A stretch of DNA of 64,000 nucleotides from Ketobacter sp964016105 (lineage in GTDB: Bacteria; Pseudomonadota; Gammaproteobacteria; Pseudomonadales; Ketobacteraceae). A model generated the notes under the pieces. That model saw only the letters and a program-made list of their open reading frames with translations, ran no database searches and was not told where the DNA came from. The DNA lies in assembly GCA_964016105.1 (NCBI GenBank), contig CAXHEX010000001.1:496001-560000 (forward strand), read 5' to 3'. The position numbers and the translations under genes were made by a program. This document shows positions 16,905-26,154 of the stretch, one piece after another; the stretch's first letter is position 1; every line of letters starts with the position of its first letter.

Positions 16905-18794
16905 TTGTTGCATACAGTGAGCGACTGGGTTTTATTTAAACTAGTTAGATTATTTTTTGCGCGTAACCTCATCGTGTTTCCTTTTTTGTTCCTGTTGCTT
17001 TCTAGCCAACATGCAGTTGCCTTTTCAACCATCGAGGCTGTGAATCTGGCCGATCTCGAAGCCCAAAAATCCATCGCTTTAAATGCTGATCTGCAGGTGT
17101 TGGTGGATGGGTCAGATTTGAGTATTGAGTCGGTGTTAGCACTACCAAATGAGGAATGGCAGGCCAATACCGAGGCAAAACGTAATTTTGGTATTGCCAT
17201 GCCACCACACTGGTTTCGACTAGCCCTTCGGCTAGATGAAAATCCGTCCGAACAGTTTTATCTACGCATAGCTTATCCGCATATGGATTTGCTGCAGATT
17301 TATTTTGTTCGAGACGGTCAAATAGCAAAGAGTGAGACCCTGGGAGACACGCTGCCTTTTTCCAGTCGCCCCGTGAATTTCCGTCAATTCCTCTTGCCCA
17401 TGGATGATTTGCCCAGGGGAACTACCCAGGTCTATATCCGTGCGCAATCGCCAGGTGTGATGGATCTGCCTATCGATGTTGTCACCTATAGCGAGTTTCA
17501 TTATCAAGATAAGTTGGAGCTGATGTGGTATGGCGCCTATTTTGGCATTGTGGTGGCCATGTTCTTTTATAACCTGTTTATCTTCTTTTTGGTTCGAGAC
17601 ATTACCTATTTCTTTTACTTATTTTACGTGGCCAGCACAGCGGTATTGCAATTAACGTTAGTGGGCCTTGGGTTTCAATTTATATGGCCGGATCAGCCTG
17701 AATTAAATAATAAAATGGTGTTGCACTTTACAGCTGCCATGCCACTTTGTGCGGTGGCTTTTGTAACCCAGTTCCTAGGCTTGGAGCGAAATGGTAAATC
17801 CTTCGATCGGATGTTCTCTCGGGTTTTGATCGGGTGTTATTTTACTTTATTCGTTGCGTCTTTTGGTGCGCCATACGCATTAGTGCTTAAGGCATCCCAC
17901 GGGCTGTCTTTTATTGCCATTAGTGCGGGTGTTTTTTTAGGTGTGTCCGGCTGGCTAAGAGGTATCAAAGCAGCGAAAACGTTCACCATCGCGTGGTTAA
18001 TATACCTGGTTTTTGTGGTGATCTATTTGCTGGATATACAAGCCGTAATTCCTTCTAATTATGTTACCAAGCATGCTTTGGAAATTGGGGCTGTGCTGGA
18101 ATTGGTGCTGTTGTCGTTGGCTTTTGGTCATCGGATCAATGAAGAAAAACAAATGCGAATTGAGGCCCAGGATCAAGCGCTTGAGGCGCAAACCATGCTC
18201 AACAAAGATTTGGATGAACTGGTCAATGAGCGCACGGAACAGCTGGAGCAGGCAAACCTCAGGCTGAGGGAATTGAGCATGAAGGATGGGCTCACCGGTA
18301 TCTACAACCGTCGTCACTTTGATAGCCAAATGGAAATTGAATATCAGCGAAGTTTTCGTGAGCAGTCCTGGGTAAGTGTTGCCATGATCGATGTTGATCA
18401 TTTCAAAACACTGAATGATGCCTATGGACATTTATTTGGGGATCATTGCCTTAAGCACTTGGTGGAGATCATTGCTCAGGAGCTACGGCGGCCACCGGAT
18501 TTATTGGCCCGTTATGGTGGTGAGGAGTTCGTCGTATTATTACCTGGAGCCGATGACCAGGGTGGCTTGATCGTAGCGGAAAAGATTCGCAAAGTGGTGG
18601 AGGCCTCCAGTTTGGATCATGAGGGTAAGCCGGTTCATCTTAGTGTGAGTATTGGGGTTGCCAGCGTTATCCCTCGTTACCGAAATGGATGGGATGAATT
18701 GCTGAGAGTTGCCGATGAAAACCTGTATAGAGCAAAATCCGAGGGACGAAATCGCGTTGTGGGTTCGGCATTGCAACTTAGAGCGGTTAAGTAA
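16905..18794 (+). CDS. 7TMR-DISM diguanylate cyclase
   Basis: A membrane receptor of about 629 residues. It has a signal-like N-terminus ending near HAVAFS, a periplasmic 7TMR-DISMED2-type beta domain (about 45-195), seven membrane helices (about 200-400), a coiled coil (NKDLDELVNERTEQLEQ) and a GGDEF domain. The active site is RYGGEEF and an RPPD inhibitory site lies four residues before it, so the enzyme should make c-di-GMP and be product-inhibited. The start is uncertain: a TTG at 16,905 gives the longest form but has no clear ribosome-binding site. Confidence 0.9.
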   Translation: MLHTVSDWVLFKLVRLFFARNLIVFPFLFLLLSSQHAVAFSTIEAVNLADLEAQKSIALNADLQVLVDGSDLSIESVLALPNEEWQANTEAKRNFGIAMPPHWFRLALRLDENPSEQFYLRIAYPHMDLLQIYFVRDGQIAKSETLGDTLPFSSRPVNFRQFLLPMDDLPRGTTQVYIRAQSPGVMDLPIDVVTYSEFHYQDKLELMWYGAYFGIVVAMFFYNLFIFFLVRDITYFFYLFYVASTAVLQLTLVGLGFQFIWPDQPELNNKMVLHFTAAMPLCAVAFVTQFLGLERNGKSFDRMFSRVLIGCYFTLFVASFGAPYALVLKASHGLSFIAISAGVFLGVSGWLRGIKAAKTFTIAWLIYLVFVVIYLLDIQAVIPSNYVTKHALEIGAVLELVLLSLAFGHRINEEKQMRIEAQDQALEAQTMLNKDLDELVNERTEQLEQANLRLRELSMKDGLTGIYNRRHFDSQMEIEYQRSFREQSWVSVAMIDVDHFKTLNDAYGHLFGDHCLKHLVEIIAQELRRPPDLLARYGGEEFVVLLPGADDQGGLIVAEKIRKVVEASSLDHEGKPVHLSVSIGVASVIPRYRNGWDELLRVADENLYRAKSEGRNRVVGSALQLRAVK

Positions 18795-18811
18795 AATCGA
18801 ACTCTACGGCT

Positions 18812-20302
18812 TTATTTAAATAGAGTCCGATAAGAAAGTGCCTCGGTTAAGTTCTGCTTTTGTATGTGAGCCTGCTGCGCCAGGTCCGCCAGCGTTCGAG
18901 CAACTTTAAGCACTCGATGATAACCCCGTGCAGAGAGACCTAAACGTTCCACGGCCTGTTGTAAAAATTGGGCATCCGGTTTGCTTATTTGGCAAAAAGT
19001 CTCTAGTTGTTTAGCGCTTAAATCGTGGTTGGCGCAGCCCTGACGTTGCAATTGCACTTGGCGCGCTTGGCTTACGCGCTGCCGTACTGTTTCACTGCTT
19101 TCCCCTTCCTCCTGGTTTTGTAATTCGCTGATGGGAATGGCCTCCACATGAACGTGTAAATCAATACGGTCCAGCAGGGGGCCTGAGAGCTTGCTCTGGT
19201 ATTTGCTGCAGCAGGCCTGGGGGTTATGGCACTCCTGAGGTGGTTTTTCCGGATGGCCGCAAGGGCAGGGATTCAGCGCAGCAATTAACTGGAAATTTGC
19301 CGGGTAAGTCACCTGTTGAGCCGCTCGGGAAATAGCAATTTCTCCACTTTCCAGTGGCTCTCTCAACACCTCCAAAACCTTGCGGGAAAATTCCGGTAAC
19401 TCATCCAGGAATAAAATGCCGTTGTGAGCCAGAGAAATTTCCCCCGGTTTTGGGTTGCTGCCGCCTCCCGCCAAAGCCACTCCAGACGCGGTATGATGGG
19501 GCGCACGTATGGGTCGTTGAAATAAAGGTGTTGAACTTACTTGAGCCACGGAATGCACGGCAGCAGTCTCCATGGACTCCCGCTCGGTCATGGCGGGTAA
19601 TATTCCCGGCAGGCGCGCTGCCAACATGGATTTGCCGGCCCCTGGGGGGCCCATCATCAACATGTTGTGTTTGCCGGCGGCGGCCACTTCCAGCGCCCGT
19701 TTGGCTTGGTATTGTCCTTTCACATCCGCCAAGTCGGGATATTCCACCGCGCTTTGAGTTCCCTGTGTGCCCAGATGCAATTTCACGTTAGCGGGTTCAG
19801 ATAAGAGTTTACAAACCTGCAAAAGCTCAGAGCAGGCATAGATACGGCTATCTTGGGGCAAGCAGGCTTCATTGCCGTTGGCGGCGGGCACCACCAGTGC
19901 CAACCTATTTTTGCTGCAGGCCAATGCCGCCGTAAGTACACCTTCCACCGGTCGTAGTTCTCCCGACAGCGCCAGTTCCCCTAAAAATTCCTGTTGCTCC
20001 AGTGCTGCACTGGGCAATTGCTTCGATGCCACCAGAATGCCAATTGCGATGGCCAGATCGAAACGACCACCGTCCTTGGGTAAATCCGCTGGCGCTAAAT
20101 TAATGGTGATACGGCGCTGGGGGAATTCCAGCTCTGAGTTAAGAATGGCGCTGCGTACCCGCTCCTTACTTTCTCGTACTGCTGCATCTGGCAACCCCAC
20201 AATATTAAAGGCCGGTAACCCATTGGAAAGGTGTACTTCCACAGTGACACTGGGGGCATCCATGCCAACGCGAGCACGGGTATAAACGATAGCCAAAGAC
20301 AC
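18812..20302 (-). CDS. comM: ComM/YifB-family AAA+ ATPase
   Basis: Hexameric helicase that aids branch migration of DNA taken up in natural transformation. The 496-residue protein has the N-terminal Lon-like/ChlI domain (VEVHLSNGLPAFNIVGLPDAAV), Walker A GPPGAGKS, Walker B ILFLDELPEF, a Cys-rich insert (NPCPCGHPEKPPQECHNPQ) and the C-terminal sensor region. Length is usual. It ends convergent with the diguanylate cyclase and starts 46 bases after ubiK. Its presence does not by itself prove competence. Confidence 0.95.
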   Translation of the reverse strand: MSLAIVYTRARVGMDAPSVTVEVHLSNGLPAFNIVGLPDAAVRESKERVRSAILNSELEFPQRRITINLAPADLPKDGGRFDLAIAIGILVASKQLPSAALEQQEFLGELALSGELRPVEGVLTAALACSKNRLALVVPAANGNEACLPQDSRIYACSELLQVCKLLSEPANVKLHLGTQGTQSAVEYPDLADVKGQYQAKRALEVAAAGKHNMLMMGPPGAGKSMLAARLPGILPAMTERESMETAAVHSVAQVSSTPLFQRPIRAPHHTASGVALAGGGSNPKPGEISLAHNGILFLDELPEFSRKVLEVLREPLESGEIAISRAAQQVTYPANFQLIAALNPCPCGHPEKPPQECHNPQACCSKYQSKLSGPLLDRIDLHVHVEAIPISELQNQEEGESSETVRQRVSQARQVQLQRQGCANHDLSAKQLETFCQISKPDAQFLQQAVERLGLSARGYHRVLKVARTLADLAQQAHIQKQNLTEALSYRTLFK

Positions 20303-20348
20303 AGACAGGTTCCTTCTGCAAAACGGTTCCTATATAGACATGGCTCAA

Positions 20349-20618
20349 TTAAAGGTTCTGTTGATCACCGGTTAGTGCTAATTCCTCATACTCCTTGAGT
20401 TGTTGTTCCAGTGCTTCCAGCCGTTGGCGTGTTCGGGCCAGTACTTTTGTCTGTGTCTCGAATTCTTCTCGGGTTACCACATCCATTTTACCCAGTGATT
20501 CTTTCACCAGAGCGGATAGATTGTAACGGAGATCTTGACCCATGCCCTCCAGCTCGGCGGGTAATCGCTCCGATATCAAATCGATAATACGGTTTACTAA
20601 GTTTTCCTGACGGTTCAT
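20349..20618 (-). CDS. ubiK: Ubiquinone biosynthesis accessory factor UbiK
   Basis: An 89-residue BMFP/YqiC-family protein that assists late steps of ubiquinone synthesis in the Ubi metabolon. Segments LDVVSREEFDVQT-like (here MDVVTREEFETQTKVLARTRQRLEALE, split as MDVVTREEFETQT then KVLARTRQRLEALE) and the C-terminal coiled coil match. The ATG has AGGAATC before it. It lies just upstream of comM on the same strand and divergent from glnK, the same neighbours as in Pseudomonas. Confidence 0.9.
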   Translation of the reverse strand: MNRQENLVNRIIDLISERLPAELEGMGQDLRYNLSALVKESLGKMDVVTREEFETQTKVLARTRQRLEALEQQLKEYEELALTGDQQNL

Positions 20619-20695
20619 TATGATTCCTAATCAGTTTGGAACACAGTGTACCACGACACAGGAGTCCGGAGCTAAGTGACGCTAGAAACTAGTTG

Positions 20696-20712
20696 TGCAC
20701 TATTTTGATGCT
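20696..20712. promoter_or_regulatory. NtrC-like enhancer site 1 upstream of glnK
   Basis: TGCACTATTTTGATGCT closely matches classic NtrC sites (TGCAC-N7-GGTGCA), with 13 of 17 positions equal to the glnA enhancer form TGCACTAAAATGGTGCA. It lies about 150 bases upstream of the predicted glnK transcription start. Confidence 0.65.
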
Positions 20713-20728
20713 AGCTTGGCGGGGATTG

Positions 20729-20745
20729 TGCTGTATGTTGGTGCG
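20729..20745. promoter_or_regulatory. NtrC-like enhancer site 2 upstream of glnK
   Basis: TGCTGTATGTTGGTGCG keeps the right half (TTGGTGC) and the TGC of the left half. Its centre is 33 bases from site 1, close to three helical turns, the arrangement seen for paired NtrC dimers. Confidence 0.5.
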
Positions 20746-20822
20746 CTATCAAGGTTCTTCTAGACCTGCTATCCTGCTGATTGTTCATAGTAAGGCCTTG
20801 TAATATCGCATTTAAAACTAAT

Positions 20823-20838
20823 AGGCATGGTTTGTGCT
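20823..20838 (+). promoter_or_regulatory. Sigma-54 promoter candidate of glnK-amtB
   Basis: The stretch AGGCATGGTTTGTGCT has GG (20,824-20,825) and GC (20,836-20,837) separated by exactly 10 bases, as in the -24/-12 element TGGCAC-N5-TTGCW, with mismatches only at the first T, the C of CAC and one T. Two NtrC-like sites lie about 90-140 bases upstream. Confidence 0.6.
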
Positions 20839-20958
20839 TTCAGATCCGCATGTTCCGCCATTGGGCAATATGCTGGCAGATTGCACTAATTTGCGAAAAC
20901 GGGACCGAGCGGGACCTTAGATAAATATCGCTTTCGAGCTCAATTAGGAGATGTTCAT

Positions 20959-21297
20959 ATGAAACTGGTTACTGCTGTAATCAAACCATTTAAGTTAGAT
21001 GATGTGCGTGAAGCATTATCAGAAATTGGGGTACAGGGGATTACCGTGACTGAAGTGAAAGGTTTCGGCCGACAAAAAGGTCATACCGAACTTTATCGCG
21101 GTGCGGAATACGTTGTTGACTTCTTGCCAAAGGTTAAGATTGAAGTTGCAGCGTCCGATGACTTGTTGGATCAAGTGATCGAGTCCATCAGTAAAGCGGC
21201 GAATACCGGCAAAATTGGAGATGGCAAAATATTTGTCACGCCTCTGGAACAGGCGATTCGTATCCGTACCGGTGAGACGGGTACAGACGCGATTTAA
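20959..21297 (+). CDS. glnK: Nitrogen regulatory PII protein GlnK
   Basis: A 112-residue PII signal protein that binds ATP/ADP and 2-oxoglutarate and controls AmtB and the NtrB/GlnE branch of nitrogen control. The T-loop with uridylylation site Tyr51 (LYRGAEYVVDF), KGFGRQKGH, and the C-terminal signature (KIGDGKIFVTPLEQAIRIRTGE) are all intact. AGGAG precedes the ATG. It is followed after 55 bases by amtB, the usual pair, and preceded by NtrC and sigma-54-type elements. The usual role is to plug AmtB when nitrogen is ample. Confidence 0.97.
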   Translation: MKLVTAVIKPFKLDDVREALSEIGVQGITVTEVKGFGRQKGHTELYRGAEYVVDFLPKVKIEVAASDDLLDQVIESISKAANTGKIGDGKIFVTPLEQAIRIRTGETGTDAI

Positions 21298-21352
21298 CCC
21301 TCAACACTTTTTAACCATGCCTATTTCTTTTTAATTTTGCGGAGGCAAAACC

Positions 21353-22624
21353 GTGGAAAACAACATTTTTCATCTTCAATATGCCATGGACACTTTTTAT
21401 TTCCTGGTCTGTGGTGCTCTAGTAATGTGGATGGCGGCAGGATTCGCCATGTTGGAGGCGGGCTTAGTTCGCTCCAAAAACACCACTGAAATTCTAACAA
21501 AAAACGTGGCCCTGTTTGCCATCTCCTGCATCATGTATATGGTGTGCGGTTATTACATTATGTACGACGGCGGGGTTTTCCTTTCCGGTATTGCTGACGT
21601 TGACGTAGAAGGCGTACTGGGCGAGTTCGCTGAGCGTGAAGACGGCTTCGAGGGTGGTTCCATCTACTCCGGTGCTTCCGACTTCTTCTTCCAGGTCGTA
21701 TTTGTTGCAACGGCTATGTCCATCGTGTCCGGCGCAGTTGCTGAGCGTATGAAGCTATGGGCATTCCTGGCTTTCGCTGTGGTAATGACTGGCTTTATCT
21801 ATCCTTTAGAGGGTAGCTGGACCTGGAACGGTGCCGACGTATTCGGTATGTACAACCTTGGCGATTTGGGTTTCTCTGACTTCGCTGGTTCCGGTATTGT
21901 TCACATGGCTGGCGCCGCCGCTGCTCTTGCCGGTGTGATTCTTTTAGGTGCTCGTAAAGGTAAATACGGCGCTAATGGTGCAGTTAATGCTTTCCCTGGT
22001 GCCAATCTGCCTTTGGCAACCCTGGGTACGTTTATCCTGTGGATGGGCTGGTTCGGATTCAACGGTGGTTCTGTGTTGAAACTGGGTGACGTGGCCAATG
22101 CTAACTCGGTTGCCATGGTATTCTTGAACACCAATACTGCCGCTGCCGGTGGTGCCGTTGCTGCGCTAATTACCGCTCGATTGTTGTTCGGCAAAGCCGA
22201 CTTGACCATGCTGCTTAACGGTGCTCTGGCTGGCCTGGTTGCCATCACTGCAGAGCCTTCCACTCCTACCGCCCTTCAGGCTACCCTGTTCGGTGCTGCC
22301 GGTGGTGTGTTAGTGGTATTCAGTATCCTGACTTTGGATAAGCTGAAAATCGACGATCCTGTAGGTGCTATCTCTGTACACGGTACTTGTGGTTTGTTGG
22401 GTCTGTTGTTGGTGCCAGTGACTAACTCCGATGTGAGCTTCAGTGGTCAAATCATCGGTGCAATCACCATCTTCGTATGGGTATTTGTGGCTTCCCTGGT
22501 TGTTTGGGGTATCCTCAAAGCCGTGTTGGGTATTCGAGTCTCTGAAGAAGAAGAGTTCGAAGGTGTGGACTTGGCGGAATGCGGTATGGAAGCGTATCCG
22601 GAATTTACCGCCAGCGCCAAGTAA
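21353..22624 (+). CDS. amtB: Ammonium transporter AmtB
   Basis: An Amt/Mep/Rh-family channel of 423 residues with about eleven membrane helices. It starts at a GTG behind GGAGG. The family signature (AAGFAMLEAGLVRSKN) is near the N-terminus, and the two pore histidines lie in GIVHMAGAAAALAG and ISVHGTCGLLGLL. There is no cleaved signal peptide. Coupled to glnK, it should be expressed under nitrogen limitation and blocked by GlnK when ammonium rises. A strong terminator follows. Confidence 0.97.
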   Translation: MENNIFHLQYAMDTFYFLVCGALVMWMAAGFAMLEAGLVRSKNTTEILTKNVALFAISCIMYMVCGYYIMYDGGVFLSGIADVDVEGVLGEFAEREDGFEGGSIYSGASDFFFQVVFVATAMSIVSGAVAERMKLWAFLAFAVVMTGFIYPLEGSWTWNGADVFGMYNLGDLGFSDFAGSGIVHMAGAAAALAGVILLGARKGKYGANGAVNAFPGANLPLATLGTFILWMGWFGFNGGSVLKLGDVANANSVAMVFLNTNTAAAGGAVAALITARLLFGKADLTMLLNGALAGLVAITAEPSTPTALQATLFGAAGGVLVVFSILTLDKLKIDDPVGAISVHGTCGLLGLLLVPVTNSDVSFSGQIIGAITIFVWVFVASLVVWGILKAVLGIRVSEEEEFEGVDLAECGMEAYPEFTASAK

Positions 22625-22654
22625 GCTTTGCCATAGGCAAAACTTGCTGGAATG

Positions 22655-22684
22655 AAAAACGGACCCCCATGGGTCCGTTTTTTT
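22655..22684 (+). terminator. Rho-independent terminator of glnK-amtB
   Basis: A perfect 10-base stem (AAACGGACCC with GGGTCCGTTT) closed by a CCAT loop runs into seven Ts. Confidence 0.93.
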
Positions 22685-22755
22685 ATGGTTGATCGGTTTT
22701 ATGCCCATGGCTAAGGTTAAAGCTGAGCAATATCGCAATTAGGGGAAGTTGTGTA

Positions 22756-23208
22756 GTGAAGATTAGATTAGTGGGTTGGTTGGCATGTGTTTTATGTCTG
22801 TCAGTCCAGGCGGAGGTTTACCGCTGGGTGGATAGCAACGGAAAAGTACACTTCGGCGATCGGCCCCCTAAGGGGCAGGCCAGCGAAATGCTGGATTTGC
22901 CTGAGTCCAAATCCGATTCGGAAACGCCGGCTTTAAGTGACCAGCAGCGCATGGCGCGTCAGAAAAAGCTGGTGGAAATCCTGGAAGAGGAGAGGATGGA
23001 AAAAGAAAACGCCAAACGAGAGGCAAAAGAGCAGGCCGAGAAGTTGGCAATGGAATGTACCCGCATGAAGAAACGTCTGGAGTACATGGAGCGCTACAAT
23101 CGTTTTTACCATGAAAATGAAGACGGCACCCGCCAATACATGAATGACCAGCAGGCGGATGCGTATCGGCAGAGGCGGTATGACCAATATCGCCAAAAAT
23201 GCCAATAG
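22756..23208 (+). CDS. DUF4124-domain secreted protein
   Basis: A 150-residue secreted protein starting at GTG behind AGGGGAAG. The signal peptide ends near SVQAEV and is followed by the DUF4124 motif VYRWVDSNGKVHFGDRPP (residues about 21-38), then a charged coiled coil (EEERMEKENAKREAKEQAEK) with two later cysteines, in ECTRMKKR-like and KCQ contexts. DUF4124 proteins are common in gammaproteobacterial envelopes and are not understood. It stands alone between amtB and speE. Confidence 0.85.
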   Translation: MKIRLVGWLACVLCLSVQAEVYRWVDSNGKVHFGDRPPKGQASEMLDLPESKSDSETPALSDQQRMARQKKLVEILEEERMEKENAKREAKEQAEKLAMECTRMKKRLEYMERYNRFYHENEDGTRQYMNDQQADAYRQRRYDQYRQKCQ

Positions 23209-23250
23209 CACCAGTAAAAATTTTTAATAATGTTATATCTTGCGGTGATT

Positions 23251-24132
23251 TTAAGGTTTGTTCAGGTCGCGCTTCATAAATTCTGGCATGGCTAGGGCAG
23301 CCCGATGGATCTCCAGGTTGTAGTAGTCTGTGGCGAATGACTTTGCTGCTACATCTTTGTCGCGAAAATAGATAACCGAACCCTGGGGGCTTGCCATGGT
23401 GCAGCTCCACCAGCCAGTGGGGTAGACAGGTTGGGGGAAATTTAATGTATGGCTTTGCCAGAAACCCGCCTCGTTCATGTCCTGGTGAATCTTGGAGATG
23501 ATGGATTTGCTGTGAAGCAGGGGGGATTCACTTTGCTGCACCAAAATACCTTCGGGCTTTAGGGCTCTCAAACAATCTTTGTAAAAATCCACTGCAAACA
23601 GGCCTTCAGCGGGGCCCACGGGGTCAGTGCTGTCGATAATAATCAGATCCAGGCTGGCAGCAGGGGCATTTTTTACCCAGGCAATACCATCATCAAACAA
23701 CAAGTGAGCTCTGGGGTCCTGGTTGCTGTCGCACAGCTCGGGGAAATAGGTTTGTGATGCCCAGGTTACACGCTCATCAATATCGATCTGGGTACAGGAT
23801 TCGATGCCAGGGTGCTTCAATACTTCCCTCAAGGTGCCGCAATCGCCACCACCAATTATGGCCACTTGCTTGGGCTCGGGGTGGGTAAAGAGAGCCGGAT
23901 GCGACATCATCTCGTGATAAACGAAGTTATCCCTTTGGGTCAGCATGACGCAGCCGTCCAACACCATCAGGTTGCCAAAGGTTGTGGTTTCATAGACTTC
24001 CAGAAATTGGTATGGAGTCTGTTCTTCGTGCAATTTCTGTTTGATTTCAAGGCTAAAAGCGGTACCTTCTGCGCCAAAAATCTCGGTGAACCAGGCTTGT
24101 TTGGACAGGTTGGAATCTGGGTTGTTGCTCAT
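23251..24132 (-). CDS. speE: Spermidine synthase SpeE
   Basis: Aminopropyltransferase that makes spermidine from putrescine and decarboxylated SAM. The 293-residue protein carries the family segments LMVLDGCVMLTQRDNFVYHEM, split here as LMVLDGC and RDNFVYHEMM, then the nucleotide site AIIGGGDCGTLREVLKH and the substrate/catalytic loop IIIDSTDPVGPAEGLF. It diverges from speA across about 100 bases, so synthesis of putrescine precursor and of spermidine may share a control region. Confidence 0.96.
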   Translation of the reverse strand: MSNNPDSNLSKQAWFTEIFGAEGTAFSLEIKQKLHEEQTPYQFLEVYETTTFGNLMVLDGCVMLTQRDNFVYHEMMSHPALFTHPEPKQVAIIGGGDCGTLREVLKHPGIESCTQIDIDERVTWASQTYFPELCDSNQDPRAHLLFDDGIAWVKNAPAASLDLIIIDSTDPVGPAEGLFAVDFYKDCLRALKPEGILVQQSESPLLHSKSIISKIHQDMNEAGFWQSHTLNFPQPVYPTGWWSCTMASPQGSVIYFRDKDVAAKSFATDYYNLEIHRAALAMPEFMKRDLNKP

Positions 24133-24234
24133 GGCGGGATACTCTGCTGAAATGGCTCAATTACAGCGCGCAACATTACCGGAGATCCTGTCTTTGGCCA
24201 AGGTTTTTATAACAACGCTGTTATTGGATGCATC

Positions 24235-26130
24235 ATGGTAAAACACTATATAGAACAAGCTCGAGATACCTATAGCATTGATTATTGGAGCGAAGGCTAC
24301 TTTGATATTAATGAGCAGGGCTTGGTGGATGTGGGAATCAGTGGTAATTGCCCCAGGGTAACCCTGCAAGCGGTGCTGGATGAAGCCCAAGAACTTGGCA
24401 TGCAGCAACCTGTGCTTATGCGGTTTATGGATATATTGCAGCACCGGGTAGTGAAACTTAGTGATGCCTTTATCCAAGCCATGGAGCAATTAAACTACGA
24501 AGCCGACTACACTGCAGTGTATCCCATCAAGGTGAACCAGCAGCGCCAAGTGGTGGAACAGTTATACAGCGCTCAGCATCCCAGCCAACGATGCGGTGTG
24601 GGCTTGGAGGCGGGGAGTAAGCCAGAGTTAATGGCGGTGCTGGCTTTGAGCCAGGCAAATTCTGTGATTGTGTGTAATGGCTACAAAGATCGAGAGTTTG
24701 TGCGTTTGGCCCTGATAGCAGAAAAAATGGGCCGTCGTGTGTACCTTGTTGTAGAAAAAATGAGTGAGTTAGAACTTGTTTTGGAAGAAGCAAAGGTACT
24801 CAAAGTGGCACCGAGAATTGGTCTGCGTGCCAGGCTCAGTTCCATTGGCAAAGGAAAATGGCAAAATACCGGGGGCGAAAAGTCCAAGTTTGGCTTATCC
24901 GCCACACAAATTTTGCAGGTGGTGAATACCTTGGCGCAAAAGGATCAATTGGATCGGTTGCAATTGCTGCACTTCCATCTGGGGTCACAGATTTCCAATA
25001 TTCGCGATATACAACAGGGTATGAAAGAAGCCGCCCGCTACTATTCTGAGTTACGAAAAGCCGGTTGTGCCCTCGATGTGGTGGACGTGGGAGGTGGTTT
25101 AGGGGTGGATTATGAAGGCACCCGTTCCCGCAGCTATTGCTCCATGAATTACTCCACGGAAGAGTATGCCTACAATATTGTGTTGGCCTTGCGGGATGTG
25201 GCCAGAAAAGAGGGTTTACCCTTCCCTAATGTGATCACCGAGTCAGGCCGTGCCATGACCGCCCACCATGCCGTACTGGTGAGTAATGTGATCGGTGAAG
25301 AAGGCCCGGTGCAGGCGGTACCCGCGGAACCAGCTGAAGATAGCCCCCTGGTGCTGCAGGAGCTTGCCCGTTGTTATCACAAAATTGAACATGCCCAGCA
25401 GAGTAAACCTTTGCCAGAGCTATATCATGAACTGGTATACCGCTTGGGAGAAGCCCAGGATATGTATACCCATGGCGTGCTGAGTTTGCCCCAAAGAGCC
25501 CAGGCAGAACAAATTTACGCTGCTGCTTGCGTTTTACTGCAGCAGCGCCTGGACTCCAGTTCCCGTGCACATCAGGACATCATTGAAGAGCTTAACGAAA
25601 AGTTAGCCCATAAGATTTTTCTCAACTTCTCTCTGTTTCAATCGTTACCTGACGCCTGGGGAATAGATCAGGTGTTCCCTGTTTTACCCATTCAAGGATT
25701 ACACAAGCCACTCACTCGGCGAGGCATCATTCAAGACATCACTTGCGATTCTGATGGGCGGATCGATCAATATGTGGATAACCATGATTTAGCAACCAGC
25801 TTACCTTTGCCTGAACAATCGAAACAGGATTTTTCACTGGCTGTGTTTATGGTGGGGGCGTATCAGGAGATCTTGGGTGATATGCACAATTTATTTGGTG
25901 ATACCGACGCAGTGGATGTCTTACTGGATGGCGCGGGTGGGTTTGATATAGTTAAAGCCCGCAAGGGTGATACGGTGGATCATATCCTTCGATACGTTCA
26001 ATACGATACTATGTTGTTACAACAGCAAATCCATGAGCAACTATTGGCAACGGATTTGGACACCCAGCAGCAAGCCCACTTCTTAAAAGAACTTAGAGAA
26101 GGTTTAACCGGTTACACTTATTTGGAATAA
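24235..26130 (+). CDS. speA: Biosynthetic arginine decarboxylase SpeA
   Basis: PLP enzyme of 631 residues that converts arginine to agmatine, the first step to putrescine by the ADC route. The PLP lysine lies in AVYPIKVNQQRQV. The barrel carries CGVGLEAGSKPEL, LHFHLGSQISNI, DVGGGLGVDY and TESGRAM, and the C-terminal domain ends the fold. Length is normal. It diverges from speE and is followed after 24 bases by a GS-like ligase, so it heads an operon that links amine synthesis to an oxidation module. Agmatine-processing genes (aguA/aguB or speB) are not in the window. Confidence 0.96.
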   Translation: MVKHYIEQARDTYSIDYWSEGYFDINEQGLVDVGISGNCPRVTLQAVLDEAQELGMQQPVLMRFMDILQHRVVKLSDAFIQAMEQLNYEADYTAVYPIKVNQQRQVVEQLYSAQHPSQRCGVGLEAGSKPELMAVLALSQANSVIVCNGYKDREFVRLALIAEKMGRRVYLVVEKMSELELVLEEAKVLKVAPRIGLRARLSSIGKGKWQNTGGEKSKFGLSATQILQVVNTLAQKDQLDRLQLLHFHLGSQISNIRDIQQGMKEAARYYSELRKAGCALDVVDVGGGLGVDYEGTRSRSYCSMNYSTEEYAYNIVLALRDVARKEGLPFPNVITESGRAMTAHHAVLVSNVIGEEGPVQAVPAEPAEDSPLVLQELARCYHKIEHAQQSKPLPELYHELVYRLGEAQDMYTHGVLSLPQRAQAEQIYAAACVLLQQRLDSSSRAHQDIIEELNEKLAHKIFLNFSLFQSLPDAWGIDQVFPVLPIQGLHKPLTRRGIIQDITCDSDGRIDQYVDNHDLATSLPLPEQSKQDFSLAVFMVGAYQEILGDMHNLFGDTDAVDVLLDGAGGFDIVKARKGDTVDHILRYVQYDTMLLQQQIHEQLLATDLDTQQQAHFLKELREGLTGYTYLE

Positions 26131-26154
26131 AACTGCAAGAGGCAAATAAAACCT

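Noticed and set aside
18795..18840. Inverted pair ACTCTA/TAGAGT between the convergent diguanylate cyclase and comM
   Set aside because: Only six bases pair, there is no G+C-rich stem and part of it is inside the comM coding end, so it was not called a terminator.
20878..20898. A second sigma-54-like pattern (TGGCAG ... TTTGC) upstream of glnK
   Set aside because: The spacing between GG and GC is too long by about five bases for a -24/-12 promoter; the element at 20,823 fits.
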